Shown here: positions 18,107 through 29,367 of the stretch, piece by piece
Layout: the number at the start of each line of letters is the position of its first letter
Position numbering within the stretch: position 1 is the stretch's first letter
DNA from: Pseudenterobacter timonensis
GTDB lineage: Bacteria > Pseudomonadota > Gammaproteobacteria > Enterobacterales > Enterobacteriaceae
Direction of reading: 5' to 3'
DNA length: 64,000 bases
Assembly (NCBI RefSeq): GCF_900021175.1
Contig: NZ_FCOP01000011.1
Coordinates: forward strand, 930,001-994,000
Notes under the pieces: generated by a model
Seen by the model: the letters and a program-made list of their open reading frames with translations, nothing else
What the model was told of the DNA's origin: nothing
The model's database searches: none
Program-made: the position numbers and the translations under genes

Positions 18107-18574
18107 TTACTCACGGTGATAAGGGTGGTTGGTGGTAATGCTCCACGCGCGATAGAGGCTTTCCGCTACCAGTACCCGAACGAGCGGGTGGGGCAGCGTC
18201 AGCGCGGAGAGAGACCAACTTTGTTCTGCGGCCGCTTTGCAGGCGGGGGAGAGTCCCTCCGGGCCGCCAATTAACAGGCTGACGTCGCGGCCATCCTGCT
18301 TCCAGCGTTCCAGCTCGTGCGCCAGCTGCGGCGTATCCCAGGGTTTGCCCGGAATATCCAGGGTGACGATGCGGTTTTTGCCGGCAGCGGCGAGCATCAG
18401 TTCACCCTCTTTGTCGAGAATGCGTTTAATATCCGCGTTCTTGCCGCGTTTACCTGCCGGTATCTCTACCAGCTCGAACGGCATATCTTTAGGAAAACGG
18501 CGCAGATATTCGGTGAAACCCGTTTGTACCCAGTCGGGCATTTTTGTGCCGACGGCTACCAGCTGCAACTTCAC
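18107..18574 (-). CDS. rlmH: 23S rRNA pseudouridine-1915 N3-methyltransferase RlmH
   Basis: 155 residues, the exact family length. It is a SPOUT-fold methyltransferase with the SAM knot motif LIGGPEGLS near residue 102 and the C-terminal [18 protein letters not shown] segment. It methylates pseudouridine 1915 in helix 69 of 23S rRNA on the 70S ribosome. It lies just after rsfS (3 bp), another ribosome-acting gene. Confidence 0.95.
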   Translation of the reverse strand: MKLQLVAVGTKMPDWVQTGFTEYLRRFPKDMPFELVEIPAGKRGKNADIKRILDKEGELMLAAAGKNRIVTLDIPGKPWDTPQLAHELERWKQDGRDVSLLIGGPEGLSPACKAAAEQSWSLSALTLPHPLVRVLVAESLYRAWSITTNHPYHRE

Positions 18575-18577
18575 GCA

Positions 18578-18982
<405 letters not shown>

Positions 18983-19163
18983 TCACCGGACGGGCGCGTG
19001 GAGGCGGGTATCATCCCATCCCCGGCATGACATTGCATCGCCATTTTTGTAAAACAATTTCTGTAAATCAGCGAGTGGCGGGCAAGTCAGGCTGCGGAGA
19101 ATATCAGCCTGGAAAGGGGTGTCAATGGCAGAAGGGCGAATAAACGTAATTTTCGCCACTCCC

Positions 19164-19820
19164 TCAGGCGTCGGCGCTTTGCTGGTACAACCCCTGGGCG
19201 TGAATATAATCCAGCACAGTCGGCGGTAAAAGCGCATCGCAGGAGAGCCCCTGCTGTAAACGCTCGCGAATAATGGTCGCGGAAATATCAAACCACGGCG
19301 TTTCCGCCAGATAAATTTTCCCCGCCGGGCGCGTATGCAGATCTTCCACGTTATGGGTGAGGTGTTCGTCAAGCCAGCGCTGATGCTGCTCCTCTTTCAT
19401 CAGTAGCGGATAACCTGGGCGACGACAGACCAGCAGGTGACTGTTGTCGAGGATCGTCTCATAACGATGCCAGCTCGGCAGATTCAACAGGGAGTCCTGA
19501 CCGATGATAAAGGCCAGCGGTCGATCCGGGCCCTCTTCTGCCCGCCATTCCGCCAGGGTTTGCGACGTCCAGGAAGGGGTGTCGCGCTTCAGCTCCCGCT
19601 CGTCGAGGGTGAAGAGCGGTTTATCCGCTATCGCCAGGGCCAGCATATATTTGCGCTGCGCGGGCGTCGCTTCCGGCTGAGGACGATGGGGCGGAACGTT
19701 GTTCGGCATAATAATGACGCGCTGTAAGCCTATCAGGTTCGCCAGAATTTCAACCGGCTTAAGGTGGCCATAATGAACGGGATCGAACGTGCCGCCGTAA
19801 ATTGCCTGTAACGTGTTCAT
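19164..19820 (-). CDS. nadD: Nicotinate-nucleotide adenylyltransferase NadD
   Basis: 218 residues starting [20 protein letters not shown], with the nucleotidyltransferase motif [11 protein letters not shown] and the C-terminal [11 protein letters not shown] signature (SxTxxR type). It makes nicotinic acid adenine dinucleotide from NaMN and ATP in NAD synthesis. It lies 1 bp downstream of the holA stop. The ATG at 19832 would add four residues and overlap holA. Confidence 0.94.
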   Translation of the reverse strand: MNTLQAIYGGTFDPVHYGHLKPVEILANLIGLQRVIIMPNNVPPHRPQPEATPAQRKYMLALAIADKPLFTLDERELKRDTPSWTSQTLAEWRAEEGPDRPLAFIIGQDSLLNLPSWHRYETILDNSHLLVCRRPGYPLLMKEEQHQRWLDEHLTHNVEDLHTRPAGKIYLAETPWFDISATIIRERLQQGLSCDALLPPTVLDYIHAQGLYQQSADA

Positions 19821-19821
19821 A

Positions 19822-20853
19822 TCAACCATCAATAAAAACGTCTGCCAGCGCCTTATGGCAGATCAGCAAAGAGAGACTTTCCAGCTCGGCCCAAACCGAC
19901 TGACCATAATCCTGCTTGAGCGTCAGCTCGGCGCGGGCAAGCAGCTGTACCGCCTGGCGAAGCTGCTCGTGGCTCAGACGGTTGATCGCCTCGGTGGTCA
20001 TCGCCCGGCGGTTTTGCCAGACGCGATGTTTATCGAACAGGGCGCGCAGCGGAGTGTGGGCCATCTGCCGCTTGAGCGTCAGCAGCAACAGCAGTTCACG
20101 CTGAAGCGTACGCAACAGGATAACCGGTTCACTCCCCTCCAGCCGCAGCTGCTGCAGAATATGCAGCGCACGTTTGCTTTTGGCCGCCAGCAGAGCGTCC
20201 ACCCAGTGGAACGGCGTAAAATGGGCCGCGTCGTTCACCGCCTGCTCCACCCGCGGCAGGGTCAGTTTACCGTCGGGCCAGAGCAGGGAAAGCCGTTCCA
20301 GCGCCTGCGCCAGCGCCAGCAGGTTGCCTTCATAACAGTAGCAAAGGAGCTGGTTCGCCGCTTCGTCAAGCTGGAGGTTTTGCTGCCGGGCGCGGGCCGC
20401 CACCCATTTGGGCAGTTGCGCCTGTTCCGGCGTCTGGCAGGTCACCAGTACCGCCTGAGGCGAGAGCTGCGTAAACCAGGCCGCATTTTCTTGCGCTTTG
20501 GTGAGCTTGTTGCCGCGAACGATGAGCAGCAGATCGCCGTGCAGCAGGCTGACCAGCGTCGCGAGCTGTTCGTTAATCGTCGCGTTGGGGCCGTTTTCCG
20601 GCAGCAGAAGCTGGATCGTTTGCCGGGAGGCGAAGAGGCTCATCGCCTGGCAGAGCGAGAAGATAGCCTGCCAGTCGGTGCTGTTATCAAGCTGGAAAGT
20701 ATGGTGTTCATCAAAGCCCTGCGAGGCCGCCACTTCGCGGATCGCATCCTGGCTCTCCTGCAGTAACAGGGGATCGTTTCCCAGCAGCAGATAGGCCGCG
20801 CGCAGCCCCTCATGGAGCTGCGCGCGGAGTTGTTCGGGATACAACCGAACCAT
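19822..20853 (-). CDS. holA: DNA polymerase III subunit delta HolA
   Basis: 343 residues, the E. coli length. The N-terminal AAA+-like fold contains the beta-clamp-opening region ([15 protein letters not shown] and [12 protein letters not shown], near residues 50-83). Domain III carries [21 protein letters not shown]. Delta is the wrench that opens the beta sliding clamp in the clamp loader. Its ATG shares a base with the lptE stop (TAATG), so the two are coupled. Confidence 0.95.
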   Translation of the reverse strand: MVRLYPEQLRAQLHEGLRAAYLLLGNDPLLLQESQDAIREVAASQGFDEHHTFQLDNSTDWQAIFSLCQAMSLFASRQTIQLLLPENGPNATINEQLATLVSLLHGDLLLIVRGNKLTKAQENAAWFTQLSPQAVLVTCQTPEQAQLPKWVAARARQQNLQLDEAANQLLCYCYEGNLLALAQALERLSLLWPDGKLTLPRVEQAVNDAAHFTPFHWVDALLAAKSKRALHILQQLRLEGSEPVILLRTLQRELLLLLTLKRQMAHTPLRALFDKHRVWQNRRAMTTEAINRLSHEQLRQAVQLLARAELTLKQDYGQSVWAELESLSLLICHKALADVFIDG

Positions 20854-21425
20854 TAGTTGCCCAGCGTCGTGGAGACGCGTGACGGGGTGGTGGCAGGGGC
20901 CGCCGGCTCGACATCAGCCGCCTCTTTCGCGGCAAGCTGAATGCTCGGCAGCTTGCGGATCAGCTGTTCCGCCGCCTTGTCGTACATTTCGTTGATGATA
21001 ATCTGCTCTTCGGCATCCTTCGCCAGTGCCGTTTGCGGGTTATCAAAGAACGAACGGTAGACTTTGGTGGAGATGGGGTAGATATCCCGTCCCGGAACCA
21101 GCACCGCCGCATTAACCGTCATCACCATCTGGTATTCCGCCGTCCGGCCATCCTGGAAGATGGAGGCGGTATCTTTAGCCAGAGAGGAGTTCAGGATACG
21201 GAATGACGGCACATCCTGGCGCAGCGTTCCCTTCTCAATCAGCTCTACGCCGTTCAGGCGCAGCTGGTTACGAACGGCACGGCTCAGCGGACCGTTCGGA
21301 TCTGACGAGTCGAAGATCATTGTTTTCATCTGCGCCGGAACCTGCGTGGTATTACGCAGGTGCCAGCCGCAGCCGGCGGTGGCAAGCACCGCCAGGGATA
21401 AGAGTAATGTTGCCAGTTGTCGCAC
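20853..21425 (-). CDS. lptE: LPS assembly lipoprotein LptE (RlpB)
   Basis: 190 residues with a lipoprotein signal peptide and lipobox ATAGC (Cys19). The mature part begins [11 protein letters not shown]. LptE plugs the LptD barrel in the outer membrane and is essential for LPS insertion. The tail is rich in Ala, Pro and Thr and differs from E. coli, as is usual. It sits between leuS (14 bp upstream) and holA. Confidence 0.94.
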   Translation of the reverse strand: MRQLATLLLSLAVLATAGCGWHLRNTTQVPAQMKTMIFDSSDPNGPLSRAVRNQLRLNGVELIEKGTLRQDVPSFRILNSSLAKDTASIFQDGRTAEYQMVMTVNAAVLVPGRDIYPISTKVYRSFFDNPQTALAKDAEEQIIINEMYDKAAEQLIRKLPSIQLAAKEAADVEPAAPATTPSRVSTTLGN

Positions 21426-21439
21426 GTTTCCTCCCGCGC

Positions 21440-24022
21440 TTAGCCAACGACCAGATTCAGCAGTTTACCGGGTACGTAGATAACCTTACGTACGGTAACG
21501 CCCTCAAGGTATTTCGCCACCAGATGTTCCTGGCCTGCGCGCTCGCGTACCTGTTCCTCGGTGGCATCCACCGGAACGGTAATTTTGCCGCGCACTTTAC
21601 CGTTTACCTGCACCACCACCAGGGTCGTGTTCTCTACCATAGCGGACTCGTCCGCAACCGGCCACGGCGCGTTGTCGATATCGCCTTCGCCTTTCAGCTC
21701 CTGCCACAGGGTAAAGCTGACGTGCGGCGTGAACGGGTTGAGCATACGTACCACCGCCAGCAGCGCTTCACGCATTAAGGCGCGATCCTGATCGCTCTCC
21801 TGCGGTGCTTTCGCCAGCTTGTTCATCAGTTCCATAATAGCCGCAATCGCGGTATTAAAGGTCTGACGACGACCGATATCATCGGTGACTTTAGCGATGG
21901 TTTTATGCACGTCACGGCGCAGCGCTTTTTGATCTTCGCTCAGCGCATCCACGTTCAGCGCCGGGGCATCGCCCTGAGAGGTGTGTTCGTAGACCAGCTT
22001 CCAGACGCGTTTCAGGAAGCGGTTTGCCCCTTCCACGCCGGACTCCTGCCATTCCAGCGTCATATCGGCCGGAGAAGCAAACATCATAAACAGACGCACG
22101 GTGTCGGCGCCGTAACGTTCTACCATCACCTGCGGGTCGATGCCGTTGTTTTTCGACTTCGACATTTTGCTCATGCCGGTGTAAACCAGCTCATGCCCCG
22201 CCGCATCTTTCGCCTTCACGATACGGCCTTTCTCGTCGCGCTCAACGATGGCATCTACCGGAGAGACCCAGTTACGCTCGCCGTTTTCGCCAACGTAGTA
22301 GAACGCATCAGCCAGCACCATCCCCTGACACAGCAGCTGCTTAGCCGGTTCGTCAGAGTTGACCAGACCCGCGTCGCGCATCAGCTTATGGAAGAAGCGG
22401 AAGTAGAGCAGGTGCATAATGGCGTGTTCAATCCCGCCGATATAGATATCCACCGGCAGCCAGTAGTTTGCCGCATCGGAATCCAGCATGCCTTCTTTGT
22501 ACTGCGGGCAGGTGTAGCGCGCGTAGTACCAGGAGGACTCCATAAAGGTGTCGAAGGTGTCAGTTTCACGCAGCGCAGGCTGGCCGTTGACGGTGGTTTT
22601 CGCCCACTCGGGATCGGCTTTGATCGGGCTGGTAATGCCGTCCATCACCACATCTTCCGGCAGGATCACCGGCAGCTGATCTTCCGGCGTAGGCATTACG
22701 GTGCCATCTTCCAGGGTCACCATCGGGATTGGCGCGCCCCAGTAACGCTGACGGGAGACACCCCAGTCGCGCAGACGGTAATTCACTTTACGCTCGCCCA
22801 CGCCCAGAGAGGCGAGCTTATCAGCGATAGCGTTAAAGCCCTCTTCGAAGCTCAGACCGCTAAATTCGCCGGAGTTGAACAGGGTGCCTTTTTCGGTCAG
22901 CGCCTGCTCAGAGAGATCGGGTTCTGAACCGTCGGCCGCCAGAATAACCGGTTTGATAGTCAGGCCATATTTGGTGGCAAACTCGTAGTCGCGCTGATCG
23001 TGGCCCGGAACGGCCATCACCGCGCCGGTGCCATATTCCATCAGGACGAAGTTAGCGGCCCAGACAGGGATCGCTTCACCGGTGAGGGGGTGGATCGCTT
23101 TAAAGCCGGTATCCACACCTTTTTTCTCCATGGTCGCCATGTCGGCTTCGGCCACTTTGGTGTTGCGGCATTCATCAATGAAAGTCGCCAGCGCCGGATT
23201 ATTTTCCGCTGCTTTCTGCGCCAGCGGGTGACCGGCGGCAACAGCCAGATAGGTAGCACCCATAAAGGTGTCCGGACGGGTGGTGTAGACGGTCAGCGTC
23301 TGGTCGTAGTTCTCAACGTTGAAGGTGATCTCTACCCCTTCAGAACGACCGATCCAGTTGCGCTGCATGGTCTTAACCGTATCCGGCCAGTGGTCCAGGT
23401 TATCCAGATCGTTGAGCAGTTCGTCAGCGTAAGCGGTAATTTTGATAAACCACTGCGGGATCTCTTTACGCTCAACTTTGGTGTCGCAGCGCCAGCAGCA
23501 GCCGTCGATGACCTGCTCGTTGGCGAGAACGGTTTGATCGTTCGGGCACCAGTTAACGGCAGAGGTTTTCTTATACACCAGGCCTTTTTTATACAGCTCG
23601 GTAAAGAATTTCTGTTCCCAGCGGTAATATTCCGGGGTGCAGGTTGCCAGCTCGCGGCTCCAGTCATAGCCAAAGCCCAGCATCTTGAGCTGGTTTTTCA
23701 TATAGGCGATGTTGTCGTAGGTCCACGGAGCCGGTGCGGTGTTATTTTTTACCGCGGCGCCTTCTGCCGGCAGACCGAACGCATCCCAGCCAATCGGCTG
23801 CAGTACGTTTTTGCCCAGCATGCGCTGGTAGCGCGCGATAACGTCGCCGATGGTGTAGTTACGCACGTGGCCCATGTGTAGTCGACCAGAAGGATAGGGA
23901 AGCATCGACAGGCAGTAATACTTCTCTTTGCTCTCGTCTTCGGTAACTTCAAAGGTACGCTTCTCGTCCCAGTGTTGCTGGACTTTTGATTCTATCTCTT
24001 CCGGGCGGTATTGCTCTTGCAT
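21440..24022 (-). CDS. leuS: Leucyl-tRNA synthetase LeuS
   Basis: 860 residues, as in E. coli, starting [18 protein letters not shown]. Class I motifs are HMGH (in [11 protein letters not shown], about residue 50) and KMSKS (in [11 protein letters not shown], about residue 620). A CP1 editing domain lies between them ([28 protein letters not shown]). The frame is open 25 codons further upstream but those residues are unrelated. It is probably the first gene of leuS-lptE-holA-nadD. Confidence 0.96.
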   Translation of the reverse strand: MQEQYRPEEIESKVQQHWDEKRTFEVTEDESKEKYYCLSMLPYPSGRLHMGHVRNYTIGDVIARYQRMLGKNVLQPIGWDAFGLPAEGAAVKNNTAPAPWTYDNIAYMKNQLKMLGFGYDWSRELATCTPEYYRWEQKFFTELYKKGLVYKKTSAVNWCPNDQTVLANEQVIDGCCWRCDTKVERKEIPQWFIKITAYADELLNDLDNLDHWPDTVKTMQRNWIGRSEGVEITFNVENYDQTLTVYTTRPDTFMGATYLAVAAGHPLAQKAAENNPALATFIDECRNTKVAEADMATMEKKGVDTGFKAIHPLTGEAIPVWAANFVLMEYGTGAVMAVPGHDQRDYEFATKYGLTIKPVILAADGSEPDLSEQALTEKGTLFNSGEFSGLSFEEGFNAIADKLASLGVGERKVNYRLRDWGVSRQRYWGAPIPMVTLEDGTVMPTPEDQLPVILPEDVVMDGITSPIKADPEWAKTTVNGQPALRETDTFDTFMESSWYYARYTCPQYKEGMLDSDAANYWLPVDIYIGGIEHAIMHLLYFRFFHKLMRDAGLVNSDEPAKQLLCQGMVLADAFYYVGENGERNWVSPVDAIVERDEKGRIVKAKDAAGHELVYTGMSKMSKSKNNGIDPQVMVERYGADTVRLFMMFASPADMTLEWQESGVEGANRFLKRVWKLVYEHTSQGDAPALNVDALSEDQKALRRDVHKTIAKVTDDIGRRQTFNTAIAAIMELMNKLAKAPQESDQDRALMREALLAVVRMLNPFTPHVSFTLWQELKGEGDIDNAPWPVADESAMVENTTLVVVQVNGKVRGKITVPVDATEEQVRERAGQEHLVAKYLEGVTVRKVIYVPGKLLNLVVG

Positions 24023-24050
24023 GGCAGCCAGTGGTCCTGTTTTCAATACA

Positions 24051-24064
24051 GCTACATATGTAGC
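24051..24064. promoter_or_regulatory. Perfect 14-bp palindrome in the leuS leader
   Basis: GCTACATATGTAGC is exactly self-complementary and lies 29-42 bp upstream of the leuS start codon, downstream of the likely promoter. It could bind a protein or be a chance repeat. It is not a T-box leader. Confidence 0.3.
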
Positions 24065-24087
24065 CAATGGATGTGGTATCTCAGATC

Positions 24088-24117
24088 CGCATAGCATAGC
24101 CCAAACGCTTGCGTCAA
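24088..24117 (-). promoter_or_regulatory. Candidate leuS promoter
   Basis: On the minus strand, TTGACG, an 18-bp spacer and TATGCG lie about 65-95 bp upstream of the leuS ATG. Confidence 0.4.
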
Positions 24118-24236
24118 AACAGCCTTTCCCACAAAAGCCGCGAGGAGGAATTTACCGGCAGTGTGGCTTACCTGGCAAAGCGGAACAGAAATAAGGTCTA
24201 TTATTAGAGATAGTTACTGACCCGGGAGGCGAAACG

Positions 24237-24719
24237 ATGAACAAGGTTGCTCAATTTTACCGCGAGCTGGTGGCGACAATGACGGAACGACTGCGCAACG
24301 GCGAGCGGGATATCGACGCGCTGGTAGCACAGGCGCGGGCACGGGTGGCGCAAACGGGTGAGTTAACGCGCACTGAGATAGATGAGGTGACGCGAGCCGT
24401 AAGGCGCGATCTGGAGGAGTTTGCCCGAAGCTATGGCGAGAGCCAGGATGAGGTGACCGACAGCGTCTTTATGCGGGTGATTAAAGAGAGCCTGTGGCAG
24501 GAGCTGGCGGATATTACCGACAAAACCCAGCTGGAGTGGCGGGAGGTGTTCCAGGATCTTAACCACCATGGCGTCTATCACAGCGGCGAGGTGGTAGGGC
24601 TGGGGAACCTGGTGTGTGAGAATTGCCATTATCATCTGGCGGTTTATACCCCGGACGTGCTGCCGGTCTGCCCGAAGTGTGGCCACGATCAGTTCCAGCG
24701 CCGCCCGTTTGAGCCGTGA
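24237..24719 (+). CDS. ybeL: Zinc-ribbon protein YbeL (DUF1451)
   Basis: 160 residues. The N-terminal two-thirds is helical and charged. The C-terminal zinc ribbon has CENCHYHL and CPKCGHDQF, two CxxC pairs about 20 residues apart. Its function is unknown. The ribosome site GGGAGG is strong. It is divergent from leuS with 214 bp between. Confidence 0.93.
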   Translation: MNKVAQFYRELVATMTERLRNGERDIDALVAQARARVAQTGELTRTEIDEVTRAVRRDLEEFARSYGESQDEVTDSVFMRVIKESLWQELADITDKTQLEWREVFQDLNHHGVYHSGEVVGLGNLVCENCHYHLAVYTPDVLPVCPKCGHDQFQRRPFEP

Positions 24720-24735
24720 TGCCCTTCTAACGCAG

Positions 24736-24798
24736 GCCGGATAAGGCAAAGCCGCATCCGGCACAAGGTATTGCCCGGTGGCGCTTCGCTTACCGTGC
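24736..24798. repeat. REP-like palindromic element between ybeL and rihA
   Basis: GCCGGATAAGGC-AAA-GCCGCATCCGGC is an imperfect palindrome typical of enteric REP units. A second half-element (GCCCGGTGGCGCTTCGCTTACC, at about 24773-24794) runs into the last codons of rihA. It lies between two convergent genes, the usual REP site, where it can stabilise 3' ends. Confidence 0.75.
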
Positions 24799-25746
24799 CT
24801 GGAGGGCGGCCTTGCTATACCAGGTAAGCCGCTCTGCCAGCAGGTCTACAAACGCCTCTCTGTTAAGATCCACCATTAGCGTGGTGTTCGGCGCTTTGCC
24901 CGTCAGGAAGTAGTAATCTACGACGGTCATGCCCTGCGTATATTTCCCCTGAGTCTCAACACCTACCCAGCGCTCCACTGTGGTGAAAATCTCAGGCTTC
25001 AGCAGCCACGCGATAGTGCAGGGATCGTGCAGCGGCGCGCCCTGGAAGCCCCATTTATCGGCCTTATGGTACTCCATAAAGAAATCCAGCAGTTCGGCGA
25101 CCGTCACGGCGACAGGGTTGCCGATGGCGCGAAAGCGTTCAATATCCGACGCCATGATCTGCGCGCGGTGGGTGACATCCAGCCCGGCCATGACTACCGG
25201 CAGACCGGACTGAAAGACAATCTCCGCCGCTTCGGGATCGACAAAAATGTTAAATTCGGCGGCTGGCGTCCAGTTACCCAGCCCCATCGCGCCGCCCATC
25301 ATGACGATGCGCGCGATATTGGGGCGCAGTTCCGGATGGCTGTTCAGCAACAGCGCGACGTTGGTCTGCGGCCCGGTGGCGACAATGGTTACCGGCTCCT
25401 CACACTCGCGCAGCACCTTCGCCATTAGCTCAACCGCCGTACAGTTTTGCGCAGCAAAGCCAGGCTCCGGCAGCGCCGGGCCGTCCAGTCCGCTTTCGCC
25501 GTGAACGTTGTCGGCGATAATCAGCTCGCGCATCAGCGGTTTTGCCGCGCCACCCGCTACCGGAATATCGCTGCGCCCGAGCAGGGTCAGCATGCGTAGC
25601 ACGTTGCGCAGGGTCTTTTCCGGGGTCTGATTACCGGCGGAGGAGGTGACCGCTTTCAGAGAGAGCTCGGGGGAGGCGAGGGCGAGGACAAGGGCGATCG
25701 CGTCATCATGACCCGGATCGCAGTCGAGAATAAGGGGTAGTGCCAT
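24790..25746 (-). CDS. rihA: Pyrimidine-specific ribonucleoside hydrolase RihA
   Basis: 318 residues with the nucleoside hydrolase calcium-binding motif DCDPGHDDA (residues 8-16), the [11 protein letters not shown] substrate loop near residue 80, and an Asp in the [10 protein letters not shown] segment near 240. RihA splits cytidine and uridine to ribose and base for salvage. The stop codon lies inside a REP-like repeat, which may have set the C-terminus. Confidence 0.93.
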   Translation of the reverse strand: MALPLILDCDPGHDDAIALVLALASPELSLKAVTSSAGNQTPEKTLRNVLRMLTLLGRSDIPVAGGAAKPLMRELIIADNVHGESGLDGPALPEPGFAAQNCTAVELMAKVLRECEEPVTIVATGPQTNVALLLNSHPELRPNIARIVMMGGAMGLGNWTPAAEFNIFVDPEAAEIVFQSGLPVVMAGLDVTHRAQIMASDIERFRAIGNPVAVTVAELLDFFMEYHKADKWGFQGAPLHDPCTIAWLLKPEIFTTVERWVGVETQGKYTQGMTVVDYYFLTGKAPNTTLMVDLNREAFVDLLAERLTWYSKAALQAR

Positions 25747-25834
25747 ACGTGGTTTCCTTCCGGACGTTATTTTGTCACAAGGCTAACGCTGTAAGCTGCT
25801 GCAGACGATAAGGAGAACGTAAAAGCGTGAAGCA

Positions 25835-25858
25835 GTGCGCAATCAGGAGATTGCGCAC
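25835..25858 (-). terminator. Hairpin after gltL, possible terminator
   Basis: GTGCGCAA / TTGCGCAC, a perfect 8-bp stem with an 8-base loop, begins 9 bp past the gltL stop. The following minus-strand bases have only a scattered T-rich tract, so it may act as an mRNA-stabilising 3' end or a weak terminator. Confidence 0.5.
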
Positions 25859-25866
25859 CGTAACGA

Positions 25867-26592
25867 TTAATGCAGGATTTTAGCGAGGAAATCTTTTGCG
25901 CGTTCGGACTGCGGATTTGCGAAGAAGGCTTCTTTCGGCGAATCTTCCACGATTTTTCCTTCATCCATAAAGATGACGCGGCTGGCCACCTTACGGGCAA
26001 AGCCCATCTCGTGGGTTACCACCATCATGGTCATTCCCTCCTGCGCCAGCTCAACCATCACGTCCAGCACCTCGTTGATCATCTCAGGATCGAGCGCGGA
26101 GGTCGGTTCATCGAACAGCATAGCGACGGGATCCATGCAGAGCGCGCGGGCGATCGCCACACGCTGCTGCTGGCCGCCGGAGAGCTGGGCCGGGAACTTA
26201 TTGGCATGGGCCGCAAGGCCGACGCGCTCCAGCAGCTTCAGCCCTTTTTCGCGGGCGGCGGCTTTGTCGCGCTTCAGAACTTTCACCTGTGCCAGCGTCA
26301 GGTTCTCAATGATAGAGAGATGCGGGAAGAGCTCAAAATGCTGGAACACCATGCCAACGTGGGAGCGCAGCTTCGCAAGGTCGGTTTTCCGGTCATTTAC
26401 CTTTGTTCCGTTAACGATAATTTCGCCCTGCTGTACCGGCTCCAGGCCATTGACGGTTTTAATCAGCGTCGATTTACCCGAGCCGGACGGCCCGCAAACC
26501 ACCACCACTTCGCCTTTTTTAACGCTCGTAGAGCAGTCGGTCAGCACCTGAAAGTGCCCATACCATTTAGAAACATTTTTCAGGGAAATCAT
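25867..26592 (-). CDS. gltL: Glutamate/aspartate ABC transporter ATPase GltL
   Basis: 241 residues, the E. coli length. Walker A is GPSGSGKST near residue 35, the signature is [15 protein letters not shown] near 135 and Walker B is [14 protein letters not shown] near 158, with the switch His in VVTHEMGFA. It energises uptake of glutamate and aspartate through GltJK with the binding protein GltI. It overlaps gltK by 4 bp. Confidence 0.96.
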   Translation of the reverse strand: MISLKNVSKWYGHFQVLTDCSTSVKKGEVVVVCGPSGSGKSTLIKTVNGLEPVQQGEIIVNGTKVNDRKTDLAKLRSHVGMVFQHFELFPHLSIIENLTLAQVKVLKRDKAAAREKGLKLLERVGLAAHANKFPAQLSGGQQQRVAIARALCMDPVAMLFDEPTSALDPEMINEVLDVMVELAQEGMTMMVVTHEMGFARKVASRVIFMDEGKIVEDSPKEAFFANPQSERAKDFLAKILH

Positions 26593-27266
26593 TGTACTGT
26601 CCTTTTCTTCAGCCAGCTGACCAACAGCGACGCGCTTAAACTAATGGCAAAATAGACCGCTCCTGCAAACAGGATCATCTCCACCTGCGTACCGTCACGC
26701 TCGCCGATGGTCGAGGCGGTACGGAAGAAGTCCGCGAGGCTCAGCACATAGACCAGCGAGGTATCCTGGAACAGGACGATACCCTGGGTCAGCAGCAATG
26801 GAACCATGGCGCGGAAGGCCTGCGGTAAAATAATGAGCTTCATGGACTGCCAGTGGGTCATCCCCAGCGCCAGCGCGGCGCTCGACTGGCCGCGGGAGAT
26901 ACTCTGGATCCCGGCACGAATAATTTCCGAATAGTAGGCCGCCTCGAACATAGAGAAGGCCACCATCGCGGAGATAAGCCGGATATCGCTTTTCGGCGAC
27001 AGCCCCAGCACATTCTGCAGGAAGCCGGGTACGATGAGATAGAACCAGAGCAGTACCATCACCAGCGGGATGGAACGAAACACGTTAACGTAGGCCGTGG
27101 CAAACCAGGCGAGCGGCTTAAAGCTCGACAGGCGCATTACCGCCAGGATAGTGCCCCAGACGATACCGATAATCACGGCGGTTACGGTGATTTTCAGGGT
27201 GATCACCAGCCCTGCCAGCAGGTAAGGCATCGACGGAACAACAGAACTCCAGTCAAATTCGTACAT
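26589..27266 (-). CDS. gltK: Glutamate/aspartate ABC transporter permease GltK
   Basis: 225 residues and about five membrane helices. The EAA loop is visible as [22 protein letters not shown] near residue 130. It forms the inner-membrane channel as a heterodimer with GltJ. Its start shares a base with the gltJ stop (TAATG). Confidence 0.95.
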   Translation of the reverse strand: MYEFDWSSVVPSMPYLLAGLVITLKITVTAVIIGIVWGTILAVMRLSSFKPLAWFATAYVNVFRSIPLVMVLLWFYLIVPGFLQNVLGLSPKSDIRLISAMVAFSMFEAAYYSEIIRAGIQSISRGQSSAALALGMTHWQSMKLIILPQAFRAMVPLLLTQGIVLFQDTSLVYVLSLADFFRTASTIGERDGTQVEMILFAGAVYFAISLSASLLVSWLKKRTVQ

Positions 27267-28006
27267 TATTTGCCTCCCAGATTGCCAGGCAGGCGAACTT
27301 TACGTTCAACCAGGTTCATCACCAGCATGATAATGGCGTTGATAAGCACATAAGCGAGCGTAATCGCGGTAAACGACTCCCAGGCGTGTGCGGAGTAGTC
27401 AAGCAGTTTGCCCGCCTGAGCAGCCATATCGACCAGCCCGATGGTGGAGGCGATGGCCGAGTTTTTCACCAGGTTCATCATCTCGGAGGTCATCGGCGGC
27501 ACGATGACGCGGTAAGCGTTCGGCAGCAGCACGTAGCGGTAAGTCTGCGGCAGGGTTAACCCCATCGCCAGACCCGCATTTTTTTGTCCACGCGGCAGCG
27601 ACTGAATGGCGGCGCGTACCTGCTCACAGACGCGAGCGGCGGTAAACAGCCCCAGACAGAGCATTGAGGAGACAAAGAACTGTACGTTTGGATCCAGCTC
27701 CGATTTAAACCACATGCCGATATCTTCGGGCAGCAGTTCCGGCATCACCAGATACCAGGTGAAGAACTGTACGATAAGCGGAACGTTACGGAACAGTTCA
27801 ACGTAGAGGGTGCCAATGGCGGAGAGCAGACGGTTAGGGACGGTGCGCAAAATACCAAATAACGAACCGACTAAAAACGCGATAATCCATGCGGTGATGG
27901 AGAGCGCGACGGTAACCTGGAAGCCGCTCCATAGCCAGCCCAGATAGGTGGTGTTGCCGAACGGGGCCTGCTGCAGAAATATGCCCCAGTTCCAGTCTAT
28001 AGACAT
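27266..28006 (-). CDS. gltJ: Glutamate/aspartate ABC transporter permease GltJ
   Basis: 246 residues, the E. coli length, in the HisMQ permease family. The EAA loop is [23 protein letters not shown] near residue 145. It pairs with GltK. It is separated from gltI by 155 bp that hold a processing/terminator hairpin, which usually lets gltI be made in excess over the membrane parts. Confidence 0.95.
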   Translation of the reverse strand: MSIDWNWGIFLQQAPFGNTTYLGWLWSGFQVTVALSITAWIIAFLVGSLFGILRTVPNRLLSAIGTLYVELFRNVPLIVQFFTWYLVMPELLPEDIGMWFKSELDPNVQFFVSSMLCLGLFTAARVCEQVRAAIQSLPRGQKNAGLAMGLTLPQTYRYVLLPNAYRVIVPPMTSEMMNLVKNSAIASTIGLVDMAAQAGKLLDYSAHAWESFTAITLAYVLINAIIMLVMNLVERKVRLPGNLGGK

Positions 28007-28024
28007 AATAAACTCCAGAAAAAA

Positions 28025-28165
28025 AAGGGTAGCAGCGCTACCCTCGAAGATTGGTGAGAAGCTCTTTTTTGCGCCAGGCGGGGAACGACCGCCTGTCGTA
28101 TAGTCTGTCCATGCTTCCCGACAATCGAGAGGGCAGGAGGTCCCGCCCCTTGTGGTTCTAATTAG
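28025..28165 (-). ncRNA. sroC: SroC-type small RNA in the gltI-gltJ gap
   Basis: In E. coli SroC is cut from the gltIJKL mRNA between gltI and gltJ and acts as a sponge that pulls GcvB from its targets. This gap has the same place and architecture. A GC-rich 5' part starts at the gltI stop, and the 3' end is the hairpin AGGGTAGC-GCT-GCTACCCT (28026-28044) followed by eight T's. The exact 5' end cannot be read from sequence, and pairing to GcvB was not checked base by base. Confidence 0.6.
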
Positions 28166-29067
28166 TTAAGTGCTTTGTCGTTCGGTTCTTTGAACAGCGC
28201 CTTCATGTCATCAGAGAGGTCGAAGTTCATGTTGAGATTTTTTGGCGGAATCGGATTCTTGAACCACTTATCAAACCATTTCGCCGCTTCGCCGGAGGTC
28301 TGTACCTGAGCGATGGTGTCGTCGATCAGCTTCTTGAACTGCGGGTCGTCTTTACGCAGCATGCAGCCGTAAGCCTCTTTAGACTGTGGCGTGCCGACGA
28401 TTTCCCAGTTATCCGGCTTTTTCGCCTTCGCACGTTCACCCGCCAGCAGCGCGTCATCCATCATAAACGCGACGGCGCGACCGCTTTCCAGCGTGCGGAA
28501 GGAGTCGCCGTGATCTTTCGCGCTGATGATGCGCATATCCATCTTCTTCTCGTCGTTCAGCTTGTGCAGCAGCACTTCTGAAGTCGTACCGGAAGTCACC
28601 ACCACCGCTTTGCCTTTCAGATCGGCGAAGTCTTTAATATCGCCACCTTTTTTGGTCAGCAGGCGGGTGCCTACCACGAAGATAGTGTCGGAGAAGGCTG
28701 CCTGTTTCTGGCGCTCAAGGTTGTTGGTAGTGGAGCCGCACTCAAAATCGAAAGTACCGTTTTGCAGCAGCGGAATACGGTTCTGGGAGGTAATCGGGAT
28801 CAGCTTCACCTGCAGATCGGGCTTATTCAGCTTTTTCTTGACGGCATCCACGATGGCGTTGGAGTAGCTCTGAGAGTAACCCACCACTTTTTGCGTGTTA
28901 TCGTAGTATGAGAACGGGACAGAAGATTCACGGTGGCCGACCACGATCACGCCGTTTTTGGCGATTTTATCGAGGGTACTACCTGCTGCAGGTGCGTCAT
29001 CGGCGTGAGCCACGCCTGCACTTACCCCCATCACCAGCATTGCTGTGGCCAGTTTACGTAATTGCAT
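28162..29067 (-). CDS. gltI: Glutamate/aspartate periplasmic binding protein GltI
   Basis: 302 residues. The signal peptide (residues 1-22, ending AGVAHA) is followed by the mature bilobed solute-binding domain; characteristic stretches are GVIVVGHRESSVPFSYYD and FECGSTTNN. It captures glutamate and aspartate for GltJKL. The ATG at 29067 has AAGGAG ahead; a TTG two codons upstream is less likely. A C/A-rich leader suggests GcvB control. Confidence 0.95.
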   Translation of the reverse strand: MQLRKLATAMLVMGVSAGVAHADDAPAAGSTLDKIAKNGVIVVGHRESSVPFSYYDNTQKVVGYSQSYSNAIVDAVKKKLNKPDLQVKLIPITSQNRIPLLQNGTFDFECGSTTNNLERQKQAAFSDTIFVVGTRLLTKKGGDIKDFADLKGKAVVVTSGTTSEVLLHKLNDEKKMDMRIISAKDHGDSFRTLESGRAVAFMMDDALLAGERAKAKKPDNWEIVGTPQSKEAYGCMLRKDDPQFKKLIDDTIAQVQTSGEAAKWFDKWFKNPIPPKNLNMNFDLSDDMKALFKEPNDKALN

Positions 29068-29106
29068 ATCCAACTCCTTTATCTGCGCCAGAGACGCATT
29101 GTTACC

Positions 29107-29127
29107 CAGTGTGATGTTGTTATTGCT
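29107..29127 (-). promoter_or_regulatory. C/A-rich GcvB target in the gltI leader
   Basis: On the minus strand the leader reads AACAACATCACACTGGG about 40-60 bases before the gltI start. In Salmonella, GcvB represses gltI by pairing its G/U-rich region with a C/A-rich element at this distance (about -57 to -45). Sequence type and position agree; pairing was not computed. Confidence 0.55.
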
Positions 29128-29367
29128 CGCGCGCGGCGAGTGTAGTGTTATGCAAGCTTGTTAACATTTAGTCTGGCTTAATGTAAATATTTTGCTGCTT
29201 TATTGTTTATTTTTGCGAAGCGCGCCGCACCATTCAAAGGCAAAAATCTTAAGTTGCACCGTTTTGGTGCCACCTTTGCTCGTCTCTGGTGCGACAAGGT
29301 TGCACGTTAAGCCAAACCAGGTTTGCGGGAGTAAATAAAGCAACAGGCGTGCCAGAAATGACCTTCA
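29128..29367. other. gltI upstream region
   Basis: About 240 bp of mostly AT-rich DNA that must hold the gltI promoter. Apart from scattered T-rich runs near 29160-29215 I see no gene and no clear operator. Confidence 0.4.
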
